Source of the DNA: Oscillatoriales cyanobacterium
GTDB taxonomy: Bacteria; Cyanobacteriota; Cyanobacteriia; Cyanobacteriales; Microcoleaceae
Reading direction: 5' to 3'
Length of the DNA stretch: 39,185 nt
Assembly: GCA_004294385.1 (NCBI GenBank)
Contig: REAP01000085.1
Coordinates: 1-39,185, forward strand
Position numbers and translations under genes: made by a program
Notes under the pieces: model-generated
Seen by the model: only the letters and a program-made list of their open reading frames with translations
What the model was told of the DNA's origin: nothing
The model's database searches: none
Shown here: piece after piece, positions 24,093-32,605 of the stretch
Position numbering within the stretch: position 1 is the first letter of the stretch
Layout of the letters: the number at the start of each line of letters is the position of its first letter

Positions 24093-24791
24093 ATGACCCC
24101 TGAAAAAATCCTTGTGGTTGATGACGACCCGGCAATCCGAAATTTAATTCACCGTTTTTTAAGCCAGCAAGGTTATCAAGTTGAGTCTGGCGGAGACGGT
24201 CAGACTGGTCTGGAATTATTTAAGCAACTAAATCCTGACTTAGTTATTCTGGATGTAAATCTACCCGATACCACGGGCTACAAATTGTGTGAAGAAATGC
24301 AAGAGAGCACGGGCGTGTTTGTACTCATGCTGACTAGCCGCACCGATGAAAATGACAAAGTGATTGCGTTTGGCTGCGGTGCGGACGACTACATTACTAA
24401 ACCTTTCAGTCTCGTAGAGATTAGAATTCGCGTAGCAGCTATATTGAGGCGCGTGCGCGAGAAAAAAAATCCACCAGAACCGCAAAGCCGCGTCTTCGGA
24501 CAACTAGCCATAGATCCCGTCCGTCGCGAGGTAATTCTGGCCGGTCAGATGGTCGCTTTGACTGCACTGGAATTCGACTTACTGTATTGTTTGGCCAGCA
24601 AACCCGGTCGCGTGTGGAGGCGATCGGAATTACTGCAAGAAGTCTGGGACTATGAGTATGTAGGAGCCGATCGCGTGGTGGATGTCCATATCGGTCAAAT
24701 TCGCCGCAAAATTGAACCCGATGGCAATCAAAACTCCATGATTCAAACCGTGCGCGGCGTGGGTTACAAGTTTGTTGAGACAACAACCTAG
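24093..24791 (+). CDS. OmpR-family response regulator
   Basis: A 232-residue transcription factor with an N-terminal receiver (acidic pocket DDD at 10-12, phospho-acceptor Asp54 in VILDVNLPD, LTSRT, Lys in YITKPFS) and a C-terminal winged helix (about 135-230, ALEFDLLYCLASKPGRVWRRSELLQEVWDYEY, RIEP-like IRRKIEPDG). I use the ATG at 24093 (MTPEKILVVDDD); a TTG 30 bases upstream is also in frame but adds residues absent from the family. No cognate kinase is adjacent; the histidine kinases in the window are several kilobases away. Target genes are unknown. Confidence 0.92.
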   Translation: MTPEKILVVDDDPAIRNLIHRFLSQQGYQVESGGDGQTGLELFKQLNPDLVILDVNLPDTTGYKLCEEMQESTGVFVLMLTSRTDENDKVIAFGCGADDYITKPFSLVEIRIRVAAILRRVREKKNPPEPQSRVFGQLAIDPVRREVILAGQMVALTALEFDLLYCLASKPGRVWRRSELLQEVWDYEYVGADRVVDVHIGQIRRKIEPDGNQNSMIQTVRGVGYKFVETTT

Positions 24792-24800
24792 CGGTTATAT

Positions 24801-24951
24801 CAATTCCGGTTACACCGTCAGGTGATGTTGACTGTTGACTGTTGACTGCGCCGCCCTGAGCCCAACGGCTGCGTTTATCCTGAGCCCTTCGACTACGCTC
24901 AGGATAAACGCAGTCGTTGGGCTCAGGATAAATGTAACCGGGAACGAATTG
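24801..24951. repeat. Nested palindromic element
   Basis: The inner part is a 31-bp inverted repeat (24855-24885 and 24897-24927, one mismatch) with an 11-base loop, of the well-known CCTGAGCCC...CGCTCAGG kind. It is framed by outer arms CAATTCCGGTTACA (24801-24814) and TGTAACCGGGAACGAATTG (24933-24951). Between outer and inner left arms sit three TGTTGAC heptamers (24826-24848). It behaves like a MITE or one repeat inserted into another. Confidence 0.8.
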
Positions 24952-24963
24952 AAAAGCCAGTTT

Positions 24964-25041
24964 TGAACAGGCAGGATGCCTGTTCCACAATAATGATTCC
25001 AGAAGTCTAATCCAAAATCCAAAATCCAAAATCTAAAATCG
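24964..25041. repeat. GGAACAGGC palindrome and AAAATCC heptamers
   Basis: A GAACAGGCAGGATGCCTGTTC palindrome (about 24965-24985) is followed by four tandem AAAATCC/AAAATCT heptamers (25009-25041) that touch the stop codon of hemG. Confidence 0.75.
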
Positions 25042-25042
25042 C

Positions 25043-26488
25043 CTAGCTGGTTGCTTGCAAATACTCACTAACCTCGATCGCCCTTTCAAAACCCAGACGC
25101 ACACAATCTCCCAAAGCCACCCCACCAACGTAGTTGCTACACAAATAAACCCCCGGCAAAGATTTTAAACCTCGATCGATCCGTTCCAGGCGATCGAAAT
25201 GCCCCAAATTGTACTGAGGAATCGCCTGCTTCCACACCTTCACCGCCAAAACCTTCGGCTGAGGCACATTAGGTTTCAGCAAAATCCGAGACAAATCTCG
25301 ATGCACCTCCCCAACAATTTGTTCAGCATCAAGATTCCCAATCCCCGAATCAGTAGCCCCACCGATATAACTCGTCAAAGTCTGCCAACCCGCAGGCGCG
25401 CGATTAGCAAATAAACTCGAAGTCCAAATCGTCCCCAGAGTCCGAATTCCCTGCCCCCTCGGAATTAAATTTCCAAATCCCACCATCTTTTCCTTGACAT
25501 CCGATTTCGGATATGCTAAGACAACGCAGGCAACAGTAGGGTAAGTAAAAGCTTGTAAGGCGCTGCTAACTTCCGGTTGCAGAGATTGGAACAAATCCGC
25601 TGTCACATAAGCAGGAGTTGTCAACACCACAGTGCGAGTCTCAACCTGTTGCGGCCCATCCGGCGTCGAAAATTCAGCAATATAAGTTTTGTTTTCAGTA
25701 CGGTGCAAACCTGTGAGATGCCAATTGAGTTTCAGGCGATCGCCTAATTGAGCAGCGATCGCCTCTGGCAGAGCCTTCAACCCCCCCTTAAACGAACCCA
25801 ACTCCCCCGGCTTAGTCTTCGGAACATTCGGGTCTGCGGGCATTTTCTTCGGCGCTTTCCTCGCCCCAAGCAGCGCCCCCGCCACCAGTCCACCACCCAA
25901 ATCAGCCATCCTCGTCACCCGACCAAAAGCCGCCGCCGCGCTAAGTTGTTGGGGATCGCCCGCATAAACCCCAGAAACAAACGGTTCCACCAATCGCTGC
26001 ATCACTTCCGTACCGAGATGTCGCCCGAAAAATTGAGAAACAGTCTCCTGACCACCCTGCTGCGAAAGTGTAGCACCCATTGCCGGTGCCACAAATCCCA
26101 AAGCCCCGAACAGCGCCCGCAGTTTCCCCGGAAAACTCAACAATTGCGACTGAATCATCGCCTGCGGAGTCATCGGCACCGGTTGCAGCTTATTTTGCCA
26201 ATATACAAAACGAGGCAATTTGCGATCGGCAAAAATCAACTCCTCCTTCAGCCCCACATCCACAGCCAACTTCATCAACTCCGCCGTCGGTGAAAAACTA
26301 TTCGGGCCCTCCTCCCACAGAAACCCATTCCCTGTACAAGTTGTGATATTCCCCCCCACACGTCCCAGACTCTCAGCAACCAAAATCTTCACCGGAGTTC
26401 CAGTCTTTGCTTCCTTCTGAAGTGCGTGGGCCAGACTCAAGCCAGTAATACCAGCACCCACAATCAAAGTATCTACTACGTTCGTCAT
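25043..26488 (-). CDS. hemG: Protoporphyrinogen oxidase, HemY type
   Basis: A 481-residue FAD enzyme that oxidises protoporphyrinogen IX to protoporphyrin IX, the last common step of heme and chlorophyll synthesis. The dinucleotide-binding motif VGAGITGLS begins at residue 10, followed by the amine-oxidase landmark GRVGG and EEGPNSFSP, and the C-terminal FAD motif YLCSNYVGGVALGDCV. Many cyanobacteria use the unrelated HemJ instead, so a HemY-type enzyme is informative (family knowledge). The symbol hemG follows the usual protein-family name; hemY is the structural type. It is a single gene between an element-rich spacer on each side. Confidence 0.92.
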   Translation of the reverse strand: MTNVVDTLIVGAGITGLSLAHALQKEAKTGTPVKILVAESLGRVGGNITTCTGNGFLWEEGPNSFSPTAELMKLAVDVGLKEELIFADRKLPRFVYWQNKLQPVPMTPQAMIQSQLLSFPGKLRALFGALGFVAPAMGATLSQQGGQETVSQFFGRHLGTEVMQRLVEPFVSGVYAGDPQQLSAAAAFGRVTRMADLGGGLVAGALLGARKAPKKMPADPNVPKTKPGELGSFKGGLKALPEAIAAQLGDRLKLNWHLTGLHRTENKTYIAEFSTPDGPQQVETRTVVLTTPAYVTADLFQSLQPEVSSALQAFTYPTVACVVLAYPKSDVKEKMVGFGNLIPRGQGIRTLGTIWTSSLFANRAPAGWQTLTSYIGGATDSGIGNLDAEQIVGEVHRDLSRILLKPNVPQPKVLAVKVWKQAIPQYNLGHFDRLERIDRGLKSLPGVYLCSNYVGGVALGDCVRLGFERAIEVSEYLQATS

Positions 26489-26528
26489 TTGATAATCGCT
26501 AATTGATAACTACTTATTTGTGAACTAA

Positions 26529-26783
26529 TTTTATCAGAAAATTGGGTTGAAAACCCCGTTCTTATAGGACGGCTGTAATTCAAGTATAGAGCTAGCAATT
26601 TCAACCTTTCAAATACAAAAAAATATGATAAACCCTTTAATTAAGTAGATTTTTAGTTTAAAATCAAACAGGTAAACAACAAATAGGAAGTAACTCAATC
26701 TTGTTCACCAAAACTGCCTACAAAGACTTCTTTGAAGGCAGAGTATTTCCTCAATTCAAACACTACAGAAACGAGATTAGGGA
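26529..26783 (+). pseudogene. IS200/IS605-type end with tnpB remnant
   Basis: At 26529-26572 lies a left-end-like sequence (TTTTATCAGAAAATTGGG, then a hairpin CCGTTCTTATAGGACGG), the inverted partner of 23964-24009. From about 26662 a short frame without a start reads ...TKTAYKDFFEGRVFPQFKHY, like the FF-GR-FP-FK region of TnpB. It stops where the MITE at 26784 begins. So this is a broken tnpB copy, truncated by the MITE or by deletion. The TnpB identity rests on motif recall. Confidence 0.5.
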
Positions 26784-26915
26784 TATAGCAATTCTAAATG
26801 ATTCGCAAAATTTGTAGGGGTAGTGGACGGTGCGTGCCTACCCCTTATCTATTCGGGCAACCACGGGGCAAGCGAGCCCCTACAATAATTACGCAAATGA
26901 TTTAGGGTTGCTATA
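26784..26915. mobile_element. MITE with about 38-bp inverted ends
   Basis: The ends TATAGCAATTCTAAATGATT (from 26784) and, on the other strand, TATAGCAACCCTAAATCATT (from 26915) are inverted repeats about 38 bases long running to TGTAGGGG. The whole element is 132 bases, without any gene, with TA-rich edges suggesting a TA target. It lies between the tnpB remnant and the stop codon of the DUF2811 gene. Confidence 0.8.
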
Positions 26916-27227
26916 TTAAGGCCGAAATGTCTTAAGAATCCCTGTATCTTCAGGCTGGGGAGTGTCAATGCTGCTTTGTAAATCATGAGGAGTCTGAAAC
27001 AGCGTTTCCAGATAAACTCTTGCAGCTTGGCGATGACTGCGGGAAGCTTCCGGCGTACCGCTATCGGCATTCTGCAACAAAAACAGCGACAGAGACGCAC
27101 AAAATACTCGCTCTAGATCCCATTCGGGATGAGTTTCCAAGTAAGTTTTGAGGGAATCATGCAGCGTTTCGGGAATTTCGGCAAAGATGCTGACTGTTGG
27201 GTTCATCATTTTTTTAGTGTCACTCAT
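26916..27227 (-). CDS. DUF2811 family protein
   Basis: A 103-residue soluble protein. The N-terminal part MNPTVSIFAEIPETLHDSLK, then THPEWDLERVFCASLSLFLLQN and AARVYLETLF, is the signature of the cyanobacterial DUF2811 family, whose role is unknown. The start may be 27227 or the internal Met at 27206, where the family usually begins (MNPTVSIFAEIP). The stop codon at 26916-26918 directly touches the MITE, so the last residues (GILKTFRP) may have been altered by the insertion. It resembles a ribbon-helix-helix type short protein in size, but no DNA-binding motif is claimed. Confidence 0.82.
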   Translation of the reverse strand: MSDTKKMMNPTVSIFAEIPETLHDSLKTYLETHPEWDLERVFCASLSLFLLQNADSGTPEASRSHRQAARVYLETLFQTPHDLQSSIDTPQPEDTGILKTFRP

Positions 27228-27906
27228 AAATTCAAAAGAGAACCCGATTTTTGGCAGGATACGGGTACTGTCACTGCCAAAATCAGAGCACTTTTTTAGG
27301 TAGGTCGCATCATTGTGCGCTTTGACACTCTCAGGTCTAAAGATACCCTCGATTCTGCTGACAGAGTAAAACTCTCGCTACGACCGTCAAACGCCGTCTA
27401 CTTAGTCACTCTAAGTCAAGCTTAGGTTACTAGATACTTTTGTTCTTACTCAGAATCTGATTGTAGTATAAATACTACGGCGGTTAAAACCGCACGAGTC
27501 GCTTCTCTAGGAAGGACTAAAGTATCTGAGTTTCCCACATCCCGTATTATTTGATGAGGGGGTAGGTTTGTCAATGTGGCGAAATATTACAAAGTCCTTT
27601 ATGTAAAAAAAAGATTTACCAAATAATAAGCCTTTCAGTACCTTTTTTGTTACATATGTTTATTTTATTTGACTAAACTGAGAAATATAGCAGCCAGTTA
27701 ACAAAATCCCCAATTCCGCAGCAAAATCCGACAGTGCCGTTGATTTCTGTGGAAAACTTAGTCAAATCTGTGGAAAACCTGTAACTTGCCTGTGGAAACA
27801 CTGTGGAATATTTCAGCAAAACTAAGGGGAAAAATAAGAATTGCAAAGGGCATTGGGCATTGGGCATCGGGCATCGGGCATTCTGCTGCCCTCTTCCCCT
27901 CTCCCA
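27228..27906. other. Long intergenic region with AT-rich stretch and DnaA-box cluster
   Basis: These 679 bases hold no convincing gene. They contain an inverted repeat close to the DUF2811 start (near 27245-27285), a degenerate GGCGGTTAAAACCGC repeat (about 27479-27494), an AT-rich stretch (27600-27680) and four DnaA-box-like sites (27748-27810). A GGGCATTGGGCATCGG heptamer run lies at 27849-27880. Confidence 0.6.
27748..27810 (-). promoter_or_regulatory. Cluster of four DnaA-box-like sites
   Basis: On the minus strand, TTTTCCACA (27748-27756), TTTTCCACA (27769-27777), GTTTCCACA (27791-27799) and TATTCCACA (27802-27810) all point the same way. The first two equal the cyanobacterial DnaA-box consensus TTTTCCACA. 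Start-to-start spacings are 21, 22 and 11 bases, whole numbers of helical turns. An AT-rich stretch lies 70-150 bases to the left. This could be an origin-like or DnaA-binding regulatory site; dnaA or dnaN are not in the window. Confidence 0.5.
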
Positions 27907-29406
27907 TCAAAACTCCCATTCCGTTGCCTTTTGGCGAATTGTTGCCAATTCTGCCGGGGGCATTTTGTCCAGATTCGCTAAAATAAAGCTCATTCGCCCG
28001 ATCGCCTGCAATTTCTCCCGGTGGCGCGCCAAGAAGTCCCAATAGAAAAAATTGAAGGGACAAGCATTTTCGCCCGATCGCACCGTGCGATCGAATTTAC
28101 ACCCCCGACAATAATCACTCATCTTATTGATATAATTCGCAGACGCAGCATAAGGTTTCGACGCCAACACACCCCCATCCGCAAACAAACCCATACCCAA
28201 CACATTTGTCTGCATTACCCAGTCATAAGCATCAATAAACGCACTATGGAACCAGTTTTCCAGCTCCTGGGGCGAGATTCCAGCAATTAGACCAAAATTG
28301 CTCAAAATCATCAATCGTTGGATGTGATGTGCATAACCAGTGCTTTCCACCTGACTTAAAACTTGGTGCAAACAGTTCATATCAGTTTTGTTAGCATCCC
28401 AAAAAAACTCCGGTAGTGGCCGAGTATGATTGAACCAATTTTTTTCAAAATAATCAGCATCCACATAAAAATAAACACCCCGAATGTATTCTCGCCAACC
28501 GAGAATTTGGCGAATAAAACCTTCCACACCATTTAAATCCAAGTCATTTTCGCGATAAGCTATTTCTGCCGCTTGAATAACTTCCAAAGGATGCAGCAAA
28601 CCAATATTCAAATAAGGAGAAATCAGCGAATGCCACATAGTTTCCTCCCCAGTTACCATCGCATCTTGATAAGGGCCAAAAGTCGGGAGACGTTGAGCAA
28701 TAAAATTATTTAACACCTGCAAAGCTTGCTCTCGCGTCACTCCCCAGCGAAAAGGTTCAACATCTCCATAAGTTGAACAAGACAAAGACTTAACTTCTGC
28801 GATCGCATCTTGAGTGATTTCATCCGGTTCAAACCAAACCACGGGCGGTGTATTCAGCTTACCTTTTGGTGGCTGGCGATTTTCCTTATCAAAATTCCAC
28901 TTACCACCGACAGGCTTCTTTCCATCCATCAAAACTTGGAAACGCTGGCGACTAGCTCGATAAAAATCTTCCATTAACAGGCGTTTGCGACTGGATGCCC
29001 AATCTTTAAATTCTGTTTCACTCCACAAAAACTGGTTATTCGCAATTAAAGTAAGTTTACAGGGAAGTTGCAAATTTTGAATGAGTTGTAAAAAAGGGCG
29101 ATCGTTCGGTGTCATCACCCGCAACTCCGTGATACCCTGAGCTTCAATCCAAACTTTCAAAGGTGTTTGAAAATCTTCAGACTTTGAGTAAGTAACTTGA
29201 TAGCCCTTATCGCCTAAGTCTTCCGCAAAATGTCGCATCGCAGACCAGATCAATACTAATTTTTGTTGATGATAACGACGTTCTCGAATATGTTGCAAAG
29301 ATTCAATTAGAATCACAGGTACGGATAATTCAAGATCAAGTATACTGGTGAGACCAGCTTGATTCTGGCAAAGTTGATTGCCTAATATCCAAATGCCAAC
29401 AGTCAT
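27907..29406 (-). CDS. FeS-type (6-4) photolyase / cryptochrome-like protein (PhrB-type, FeS-BCP)
   Basis: A 499-residue flavoprotein of the iron-sulphur bacterial cryptochrome/photolyase branch. Four cysteines placed to hold a 4Fe-4S cluster are seen: Cys345, Cys433, Cys436 and Cys449 (TDMNCLHQ, YCRGCKFD, NACPFNF). Their spacing (88, 3, 13) matches that which I recall for Agrobacterium PhrB (6-4 photolyase). Other conserved parts are GWREYIRG, HHIQRLM, FIDAYDWVMQTNVLGM and FADGG. It would repair UV photoproducts with blue light, or act as a light receptor. It is a single gene reading toward the DnaA-box region. Confidence 0.9.
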   Translation of the reverse strand: MTVGIWILGNQLCQNQAGLTSILDLELSVPVILIESLQHIRERRYHQQKLVLIWSAMRHFAEDLGDKGYQVTYSKSEDFQTPLKVWIEAQGITELRVMTPNDRPFLQLIQNLQLPCKLTLIANNQFLWSETEFKDWASSRKRLLMEDFYRASRQRFQVLMDGKKPVGGKWNFDKENRQPPKGKLNTPPVVWFEPDEITQDAIAEVKSLSCSTYGDVEPFRWGVTREQALQVLNNFIAQRLPTFGPYQDAMVTGEETMWHSLISPYLNIGLLHPLEVIQAAEIAYRENDLDLNGVEGFIRQILGWREYIRGVYFYVDADYFEKNWFNHTRPLPEFFWDANKTDMNCLHQVLSQVESTGYAHHIQRLMILSNFGLIAGISPQELENWFHSAFIDAYDWVMQTNVLGMGLFADGGVLASKPYAASANYINKMSDYCRGCKFDRTVRSGENACPFNFFYWDFLARHREKLQAIGRMSFILANLDKMPPAELATIRQKATEWEF

Positions 29407-29784
29407 TATATTTCTTTCCTATTTGTTTTCCTAGTCTGCGGAGGCAGACTTCGTTTGACAAGAAGCGGTTTCAACCGCCCAATGACTTTTCTGGAGAAGT
29501 CTGTTGTACACAACCGATCGCCTAAAGCCGATCCCCTACCTTGACAAATTTTCCAGTTCGCGCATTCGATAGAATCCATAGCGAAAGGCTTTTTCCATTA
29601 ACTGCTAGTGTTAATTTTCTATAATTGTGCTTAACTATGGTTTTGAAGCTGTGTTGTCTCATCAGCAAAGTACCCTTGACAGATGCGCTAGTCGGTCTGC
29701 TTTGTTGGAATATGGTCATTAACCCTGTTAAGGATTTACATAAGTTTTACATAGCGGTGTTGTACCTTAATTTAGAGATGTCCT
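29407..29784. other. Intergenic region between divergent genes
   Basis: These 378 bases separate the divergent photolyase and kinase genes and must hold both promoters. An inverted copy of the AGTCTGC...GCGGTTTCAACCGCC repeat lies at 29431-29480. A possible 65-codon frame on the minus strand (29522-29719) has no good start signal or recognised motif, so I do not call it. I see no clear promoter boxes. Confidence 0.5.
29431..29480 (-). repeat. Dispersed double-hairpin repeat, inverted copy
   Basis: AGTCTGCGGAGGCAGACTTC and GCGGTTTCAACCGCC are the reverse complement of the repeat at 4632-4680. It lies 25 bases upstream of the photolyase start. Confidence 0.8.
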
Positions 29785-31842
29785 ATGGTTAAGTTAGGTC
29801 AATCCTCCTTTCGCCGTATTTTACTGTCGCGGATTTTGTTGCTCAGCGTACCGGTTCTACTGGTGGGGGAGTATGTTACCTATCGCAAGGCTCGATCGAC
29901 CCTTCTGGAAACAGCACGTCAAAATCTGACCGAAAGTGCCGTCAGAAAAGCAGAAACCATTGAACAGTGGGCGAAATCACTGAAGTCCAATCTGATCGGC
30001 GCTTCAGAAAGCTCCATACTACAGTCTGTACAGCCCAAGGATTATCAGAAGTTTATCGCGCAGCTAGCCCAGCGGTTGCCGACCCAGGTAGACTGCTTGC
30101 AATTGACTAATTTGCAGACAAATCAAGTAATCGCCAGCACTTGTGGGCCTCTTCCGATTCAGGCGCAGTCACAGCCTGCTAATTTTTGGCCACAGCAACC
30201 CCAGCAGACGTTACTGGACGACAAAAGCGTTTACATCAGTCTGTCCTGGCCAAATATGCAGCAGAGGAAACGAAACGCTCAGAATCCAGTTTCTCCTAGT
30301 GCAAAGTTTTCAAATGTGAGTAAAGAGGGTAAGGAAAGTCAAGTTAGTTTGGTGTTGAGCGCTCCTGTTTACATTCGTCGCGACAATATTCGGCAACTGA
30401 GTTACTCTCTGAGTTTGCAGTCCTCCCTACCAGTGCAAACCAGTGCTCCCAAGGGGTCTTTGGCTGGCTATACGGTCGCCATAGACCAAGATGGAACGAT
30501 TTTAGCCCACCCAAATATTGACAGAGTAGGTCGCAATATTGACCAGGAAGCGGATGCCGATCGCCTCAAAAGTCTCCTCAAAAGGGCGATCGCCGGAGGA
30601 CAAGCTTTTTTGCACCTGTTTTCCTTTGAAAGAAATGGAGTGGAATTACTCGCTGGATACGCTGCTATCCCCAGTCCTTTAACTCAAAAACAAAACAGCA
30701 AGTGGATTATTTTAGCTGTCTCCCGTTTGGACTATGCTTTGTCCGGCTTGGAAGAAATTCAGCAAGTCTTATTTACTCTAATTGTAGGTTTAGTTGCTGC
30801 TAGTGTCATCGCGACCTTATATTTGTCTCGCGATTTAGCCCGTCCCTTAGAAAAGCTGAGAGACTACGCCCTCAAAGTAGATACAGAAGCACCGCAACCA
30901 GTACCACAAAATCTCAAAATTCGGGAATTCAATCAACTAGCAGATGCCCTCAACAGTATGGTGGGGCGGCTCAAGTCCTGGGCTAAAGAATTGGAAGTCG
31001 CAACCAAAGAAGCACAAGTTGCCAATGAGTTAAAAGATGAATTTTTGCGAAATATTTCCCACGAATTGAGAACCCCGCTCAATGGGATTATTGGTTTTCT
31101 GCAAATTGTGCGGGACGGCTATTGCGATGACCGAGATGAGGAAATGGAGTTCTTGCAGCGAGCTCACGACTCAGCAATGCAATTGCTAAATATAATTAAT
31201 GATATTTTGGATATTGCCAAAATTGAATCAGGCTCATTCTCGCTCATGTTTGAAGTGATTGATATTACTGAGGTACTGGAAGACGCAATTGATTTGCGGG
31301 CAGTTCCGATCAAGGAAAAAGGTTTAAATTTGAGTTTGCCTACTGCCAGCGATCCAATTACGGTGTATGCAGACCCAGAGAAGCTCAAGCAGGTGTTTTT
31401 GAATGTGTTAAGCAATGCAGTTAAGTTTACTGAGTCCGGCAGTATTAGTATAGCGATGAATGTTGAGTCTAATAAAAACAAAAGTCCTGATGTCGTCAAC
31501 GGGAATTCACCAGAAACTACGACAAGTCCTAGCGCTGACAGCGAATGGGTAGTCGTGACTGTTAAAGATACAGGAATTGGTATCGCTCCTGAACAACAAC
31601 AGAAATTGTTTCAACCTTTTGTAATGGGTGACGGCTCTACGACTCGCAGATTCGGTGGCAACGGCTTGGGCTTGGCTATTTCTCGAAATATAATGGAATC
31701 GATGAGAGGGAGCATTACGCTGCACAGTGAAGGCATCAATCAAGGTGCTACTGTGGTAATTTCTTTGCCCGTTACTCAGCAGTCCAATTCTTGTGTTGAC
31801 AATCAGGAATCGCTTAAGGAAAATGCCATGTTTCAAGGTTAG
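29785..31842 (+). CDS. Membrane-bound sensor histidine kinase with HAMP domain
   Basis: A 685-residue sensor. A first membrane segment (about 12-30), an extracytoplasmic sensing region of about 300 residues (Cache-like: GYTVAIDQDGTILAHPN), a second segment (about 330-350) and a HAMP-like linker (SRDLARPLEKLRDYA) lead to the kinase core with His426 in NISHELRTPLNG, the N-box LNVLSNAVKFTE, and ATP lid motifs DTGIGI and GNGLGLAIS. No receiver is attached, and no response-regulator gene is adjacent; the OmpR-type regulator at 24.1 kb is a possible but unproven partner. The start ATG at 29785 is preceded by no strong ribosome-binding site. The stimulus is unknown. Confidence 0.92.
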   Translation: MVKLGQSSFRRILLSRILLLSVPVLLVGEYVTYRKARSTLLETARQNLTESAVRKAETIEQWAKSLKSNLIGASESSILQSVQPKDYQKFIAQLAQRLPTQVDCLQLTNLQTNQVIASTCGPLPIQAQSQPANFWPQQPQQTLLDDKSVYISLSWPNMQQRKRNAQNPVSPSAKFSNVSKEGKESQVSLVLSAPVYIRRDNIRQLSYSLSLQSSLPVQTSAPKGSLAGYTVAIDQDGTILAHPNIDRVGRNIDQEADADRLKSLLKRAIAGGQAFLHLFSFERNGVELLAGYAAIPSPLTQKQNSKWIILAVSRLDYALSGLEEIQQVLFTLIVGLVAASVIATLYLSRDLARPLEKLRDYALKVDTEAPQPVPQNLKIREFNQLADALNSMVGRLKSWAKELEVATKEAQVANELKDEFLRNISHELRTPLNGIIGFLQIVRDGYCDDRDEEMEFLQRAHDSAMQLLNIINDILDIAKIESGSFSLMFEVIDITEVLEDAIDLRAVPIKEKGLNLSLPTASDPITVYADPEKLKQVFLNVLSNAVKFTESGSISIAMNVESNKNKSPDVVNGNSPETTTSPSADSEWVVVTVKDTGIGIAPEQQQKLFQPFVMGDGSTTRRFGGNGLGLAISRNIMESMRGSITLHSEGINQGATVVISLPVTQQSNSCVDNQESLKENAMFQG

Positions 31843-31857
31843 GATCACCCTACTAAT

Positions 31858-31892
31858 CAACAGTCAACTGTCAACCTTCAACTGTCAACTGA
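31858..31892. repeat. CAACTGT heptamer repeats at the end of rnc
   Basis: Tandem CAACTGT-type heptamers overlap the last codons of rnc. They encode most of the final SQLTVEG and supply the TGA stop. Confidence 0.75.
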
Positions 31893-32599
31893 CTACTAAC
31901 TAATTTATTAAAAGCAGCCTGAGCCGCCGCTTGTTCAGCCGCTTTGATCGATCGACCTTTTCCCTCTGCTAGCAACTCTTCTTGAAGTCGAACCTCAGCA
32001 GTAAAACGATCCTCACCACCCTGAACTGTCCCAGTTTCTTTCACACTATATTTAGGCAAAGTTTTGTATTTACCTTGAGTCAATTCCTGGAGAGCAGCTT
32101 TGTAGTTTTGGCGGGCCGGATCGCTGCGGATTTCCATTGCTAGTCGTTTAAAATGAGTATCTAACCAAGGGCGAATTAATTCTAACGTGTGGGTACTCAA
32201 ATAAAGCGCAGCAAGTAAGGCTTCCAGGGCATCAGCCCGTCGGCTTTCCGTGCCTGTTTTGTCACTCGCAGCGCTGCTGGCGACAATCAAATAGCGATCG
32301 AATCCGTAACTGTCAGCGATTTTTGAGAGAATGCGATCGCTCACCAAGATCGATCGAATAGCAGCAAATTCACCTACAGAACAGTCAGGATAAATCTCGA
32401 ACAACAACTCCGACGCAGTAAGCCGCACAACCGCATCACCCACAAATTCTAACTGCTCATAATTTGCCTTAGCTGATGCACTAGAATGAGTCAAAGCTAA
32501 ATCGACTAAATCCCATTTAATTGAAGGCTGATTGGATAGTCCAAATTTTTCAAGCAATGTTTCAAGTTGTTTTTGACGATCGGGATAAATAGAATTCAT
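31871..32599 (-). CDS. rnc: Ribonuclease III
   Basis: A 242-residue double-strand-specific endoribonuclease for rRNA and mRNA processing. The RNase III signature is YEQLEFVGDAVV, with Glu48, Glu51 and Asp55; the second acidic pair lies in RADALEALLAALYL. A double-stranded-RNA-binding domain fills about residues 165-235 (NYKAALQELTQG, AEQAAAQAAFNKL). The upstream region is a 31-copy AACAAAT array (read on this strand) that reaches to within a few bases of the ATG, so no Shine-Dalgarno sequence is seen. Its 3' end is made of heptamer repeats. rnpB lies upstream in the same direction, so one transcript could include both. Confidence 0.92.
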   Translation of the reverse strand: MNSIYPDRQKQLETLLEKFGLSNQPSIKWDLVDLALTHSSASAKANYEQLEFVGDAVVRLTASELLFEIYPDCSVGEFAAIRSILVSDRILSKIADSYGFDRYLIVASSAASDKTGTESRRADALEALLAALYLSTHTLELIRPWLDTHFKRLAMEIRSDPARQNYKAALQELTQGKYKTLPKYSVKETGTVQGGEDRFTAEVRLQEELLAEGKGRSIKAAEQAAAQAAFNKLVSSQLTVEG

Positions 32600-32605
32600 A
32601 GGGAA

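Noticed and set aside
24439..25029. 196-codon frame opposite the OmpR-type regulator
   Set aside because: It runs through the palindromic element and the end of the regulator gene; the peptide is repeat and antisense translation.
25748..26293. 181-codon frame opposite hemG
   Set aside because: It is antisense to a well-conserved enzyme gene and its composition (Arg, His, Pro rich) is that of a shadow frame.
29522..29719. Possible 65-codon gene on the minus strand
   Set aside because: No ribosome-binding site or known motif; it lies in the shared promoter region of two divergent genes.
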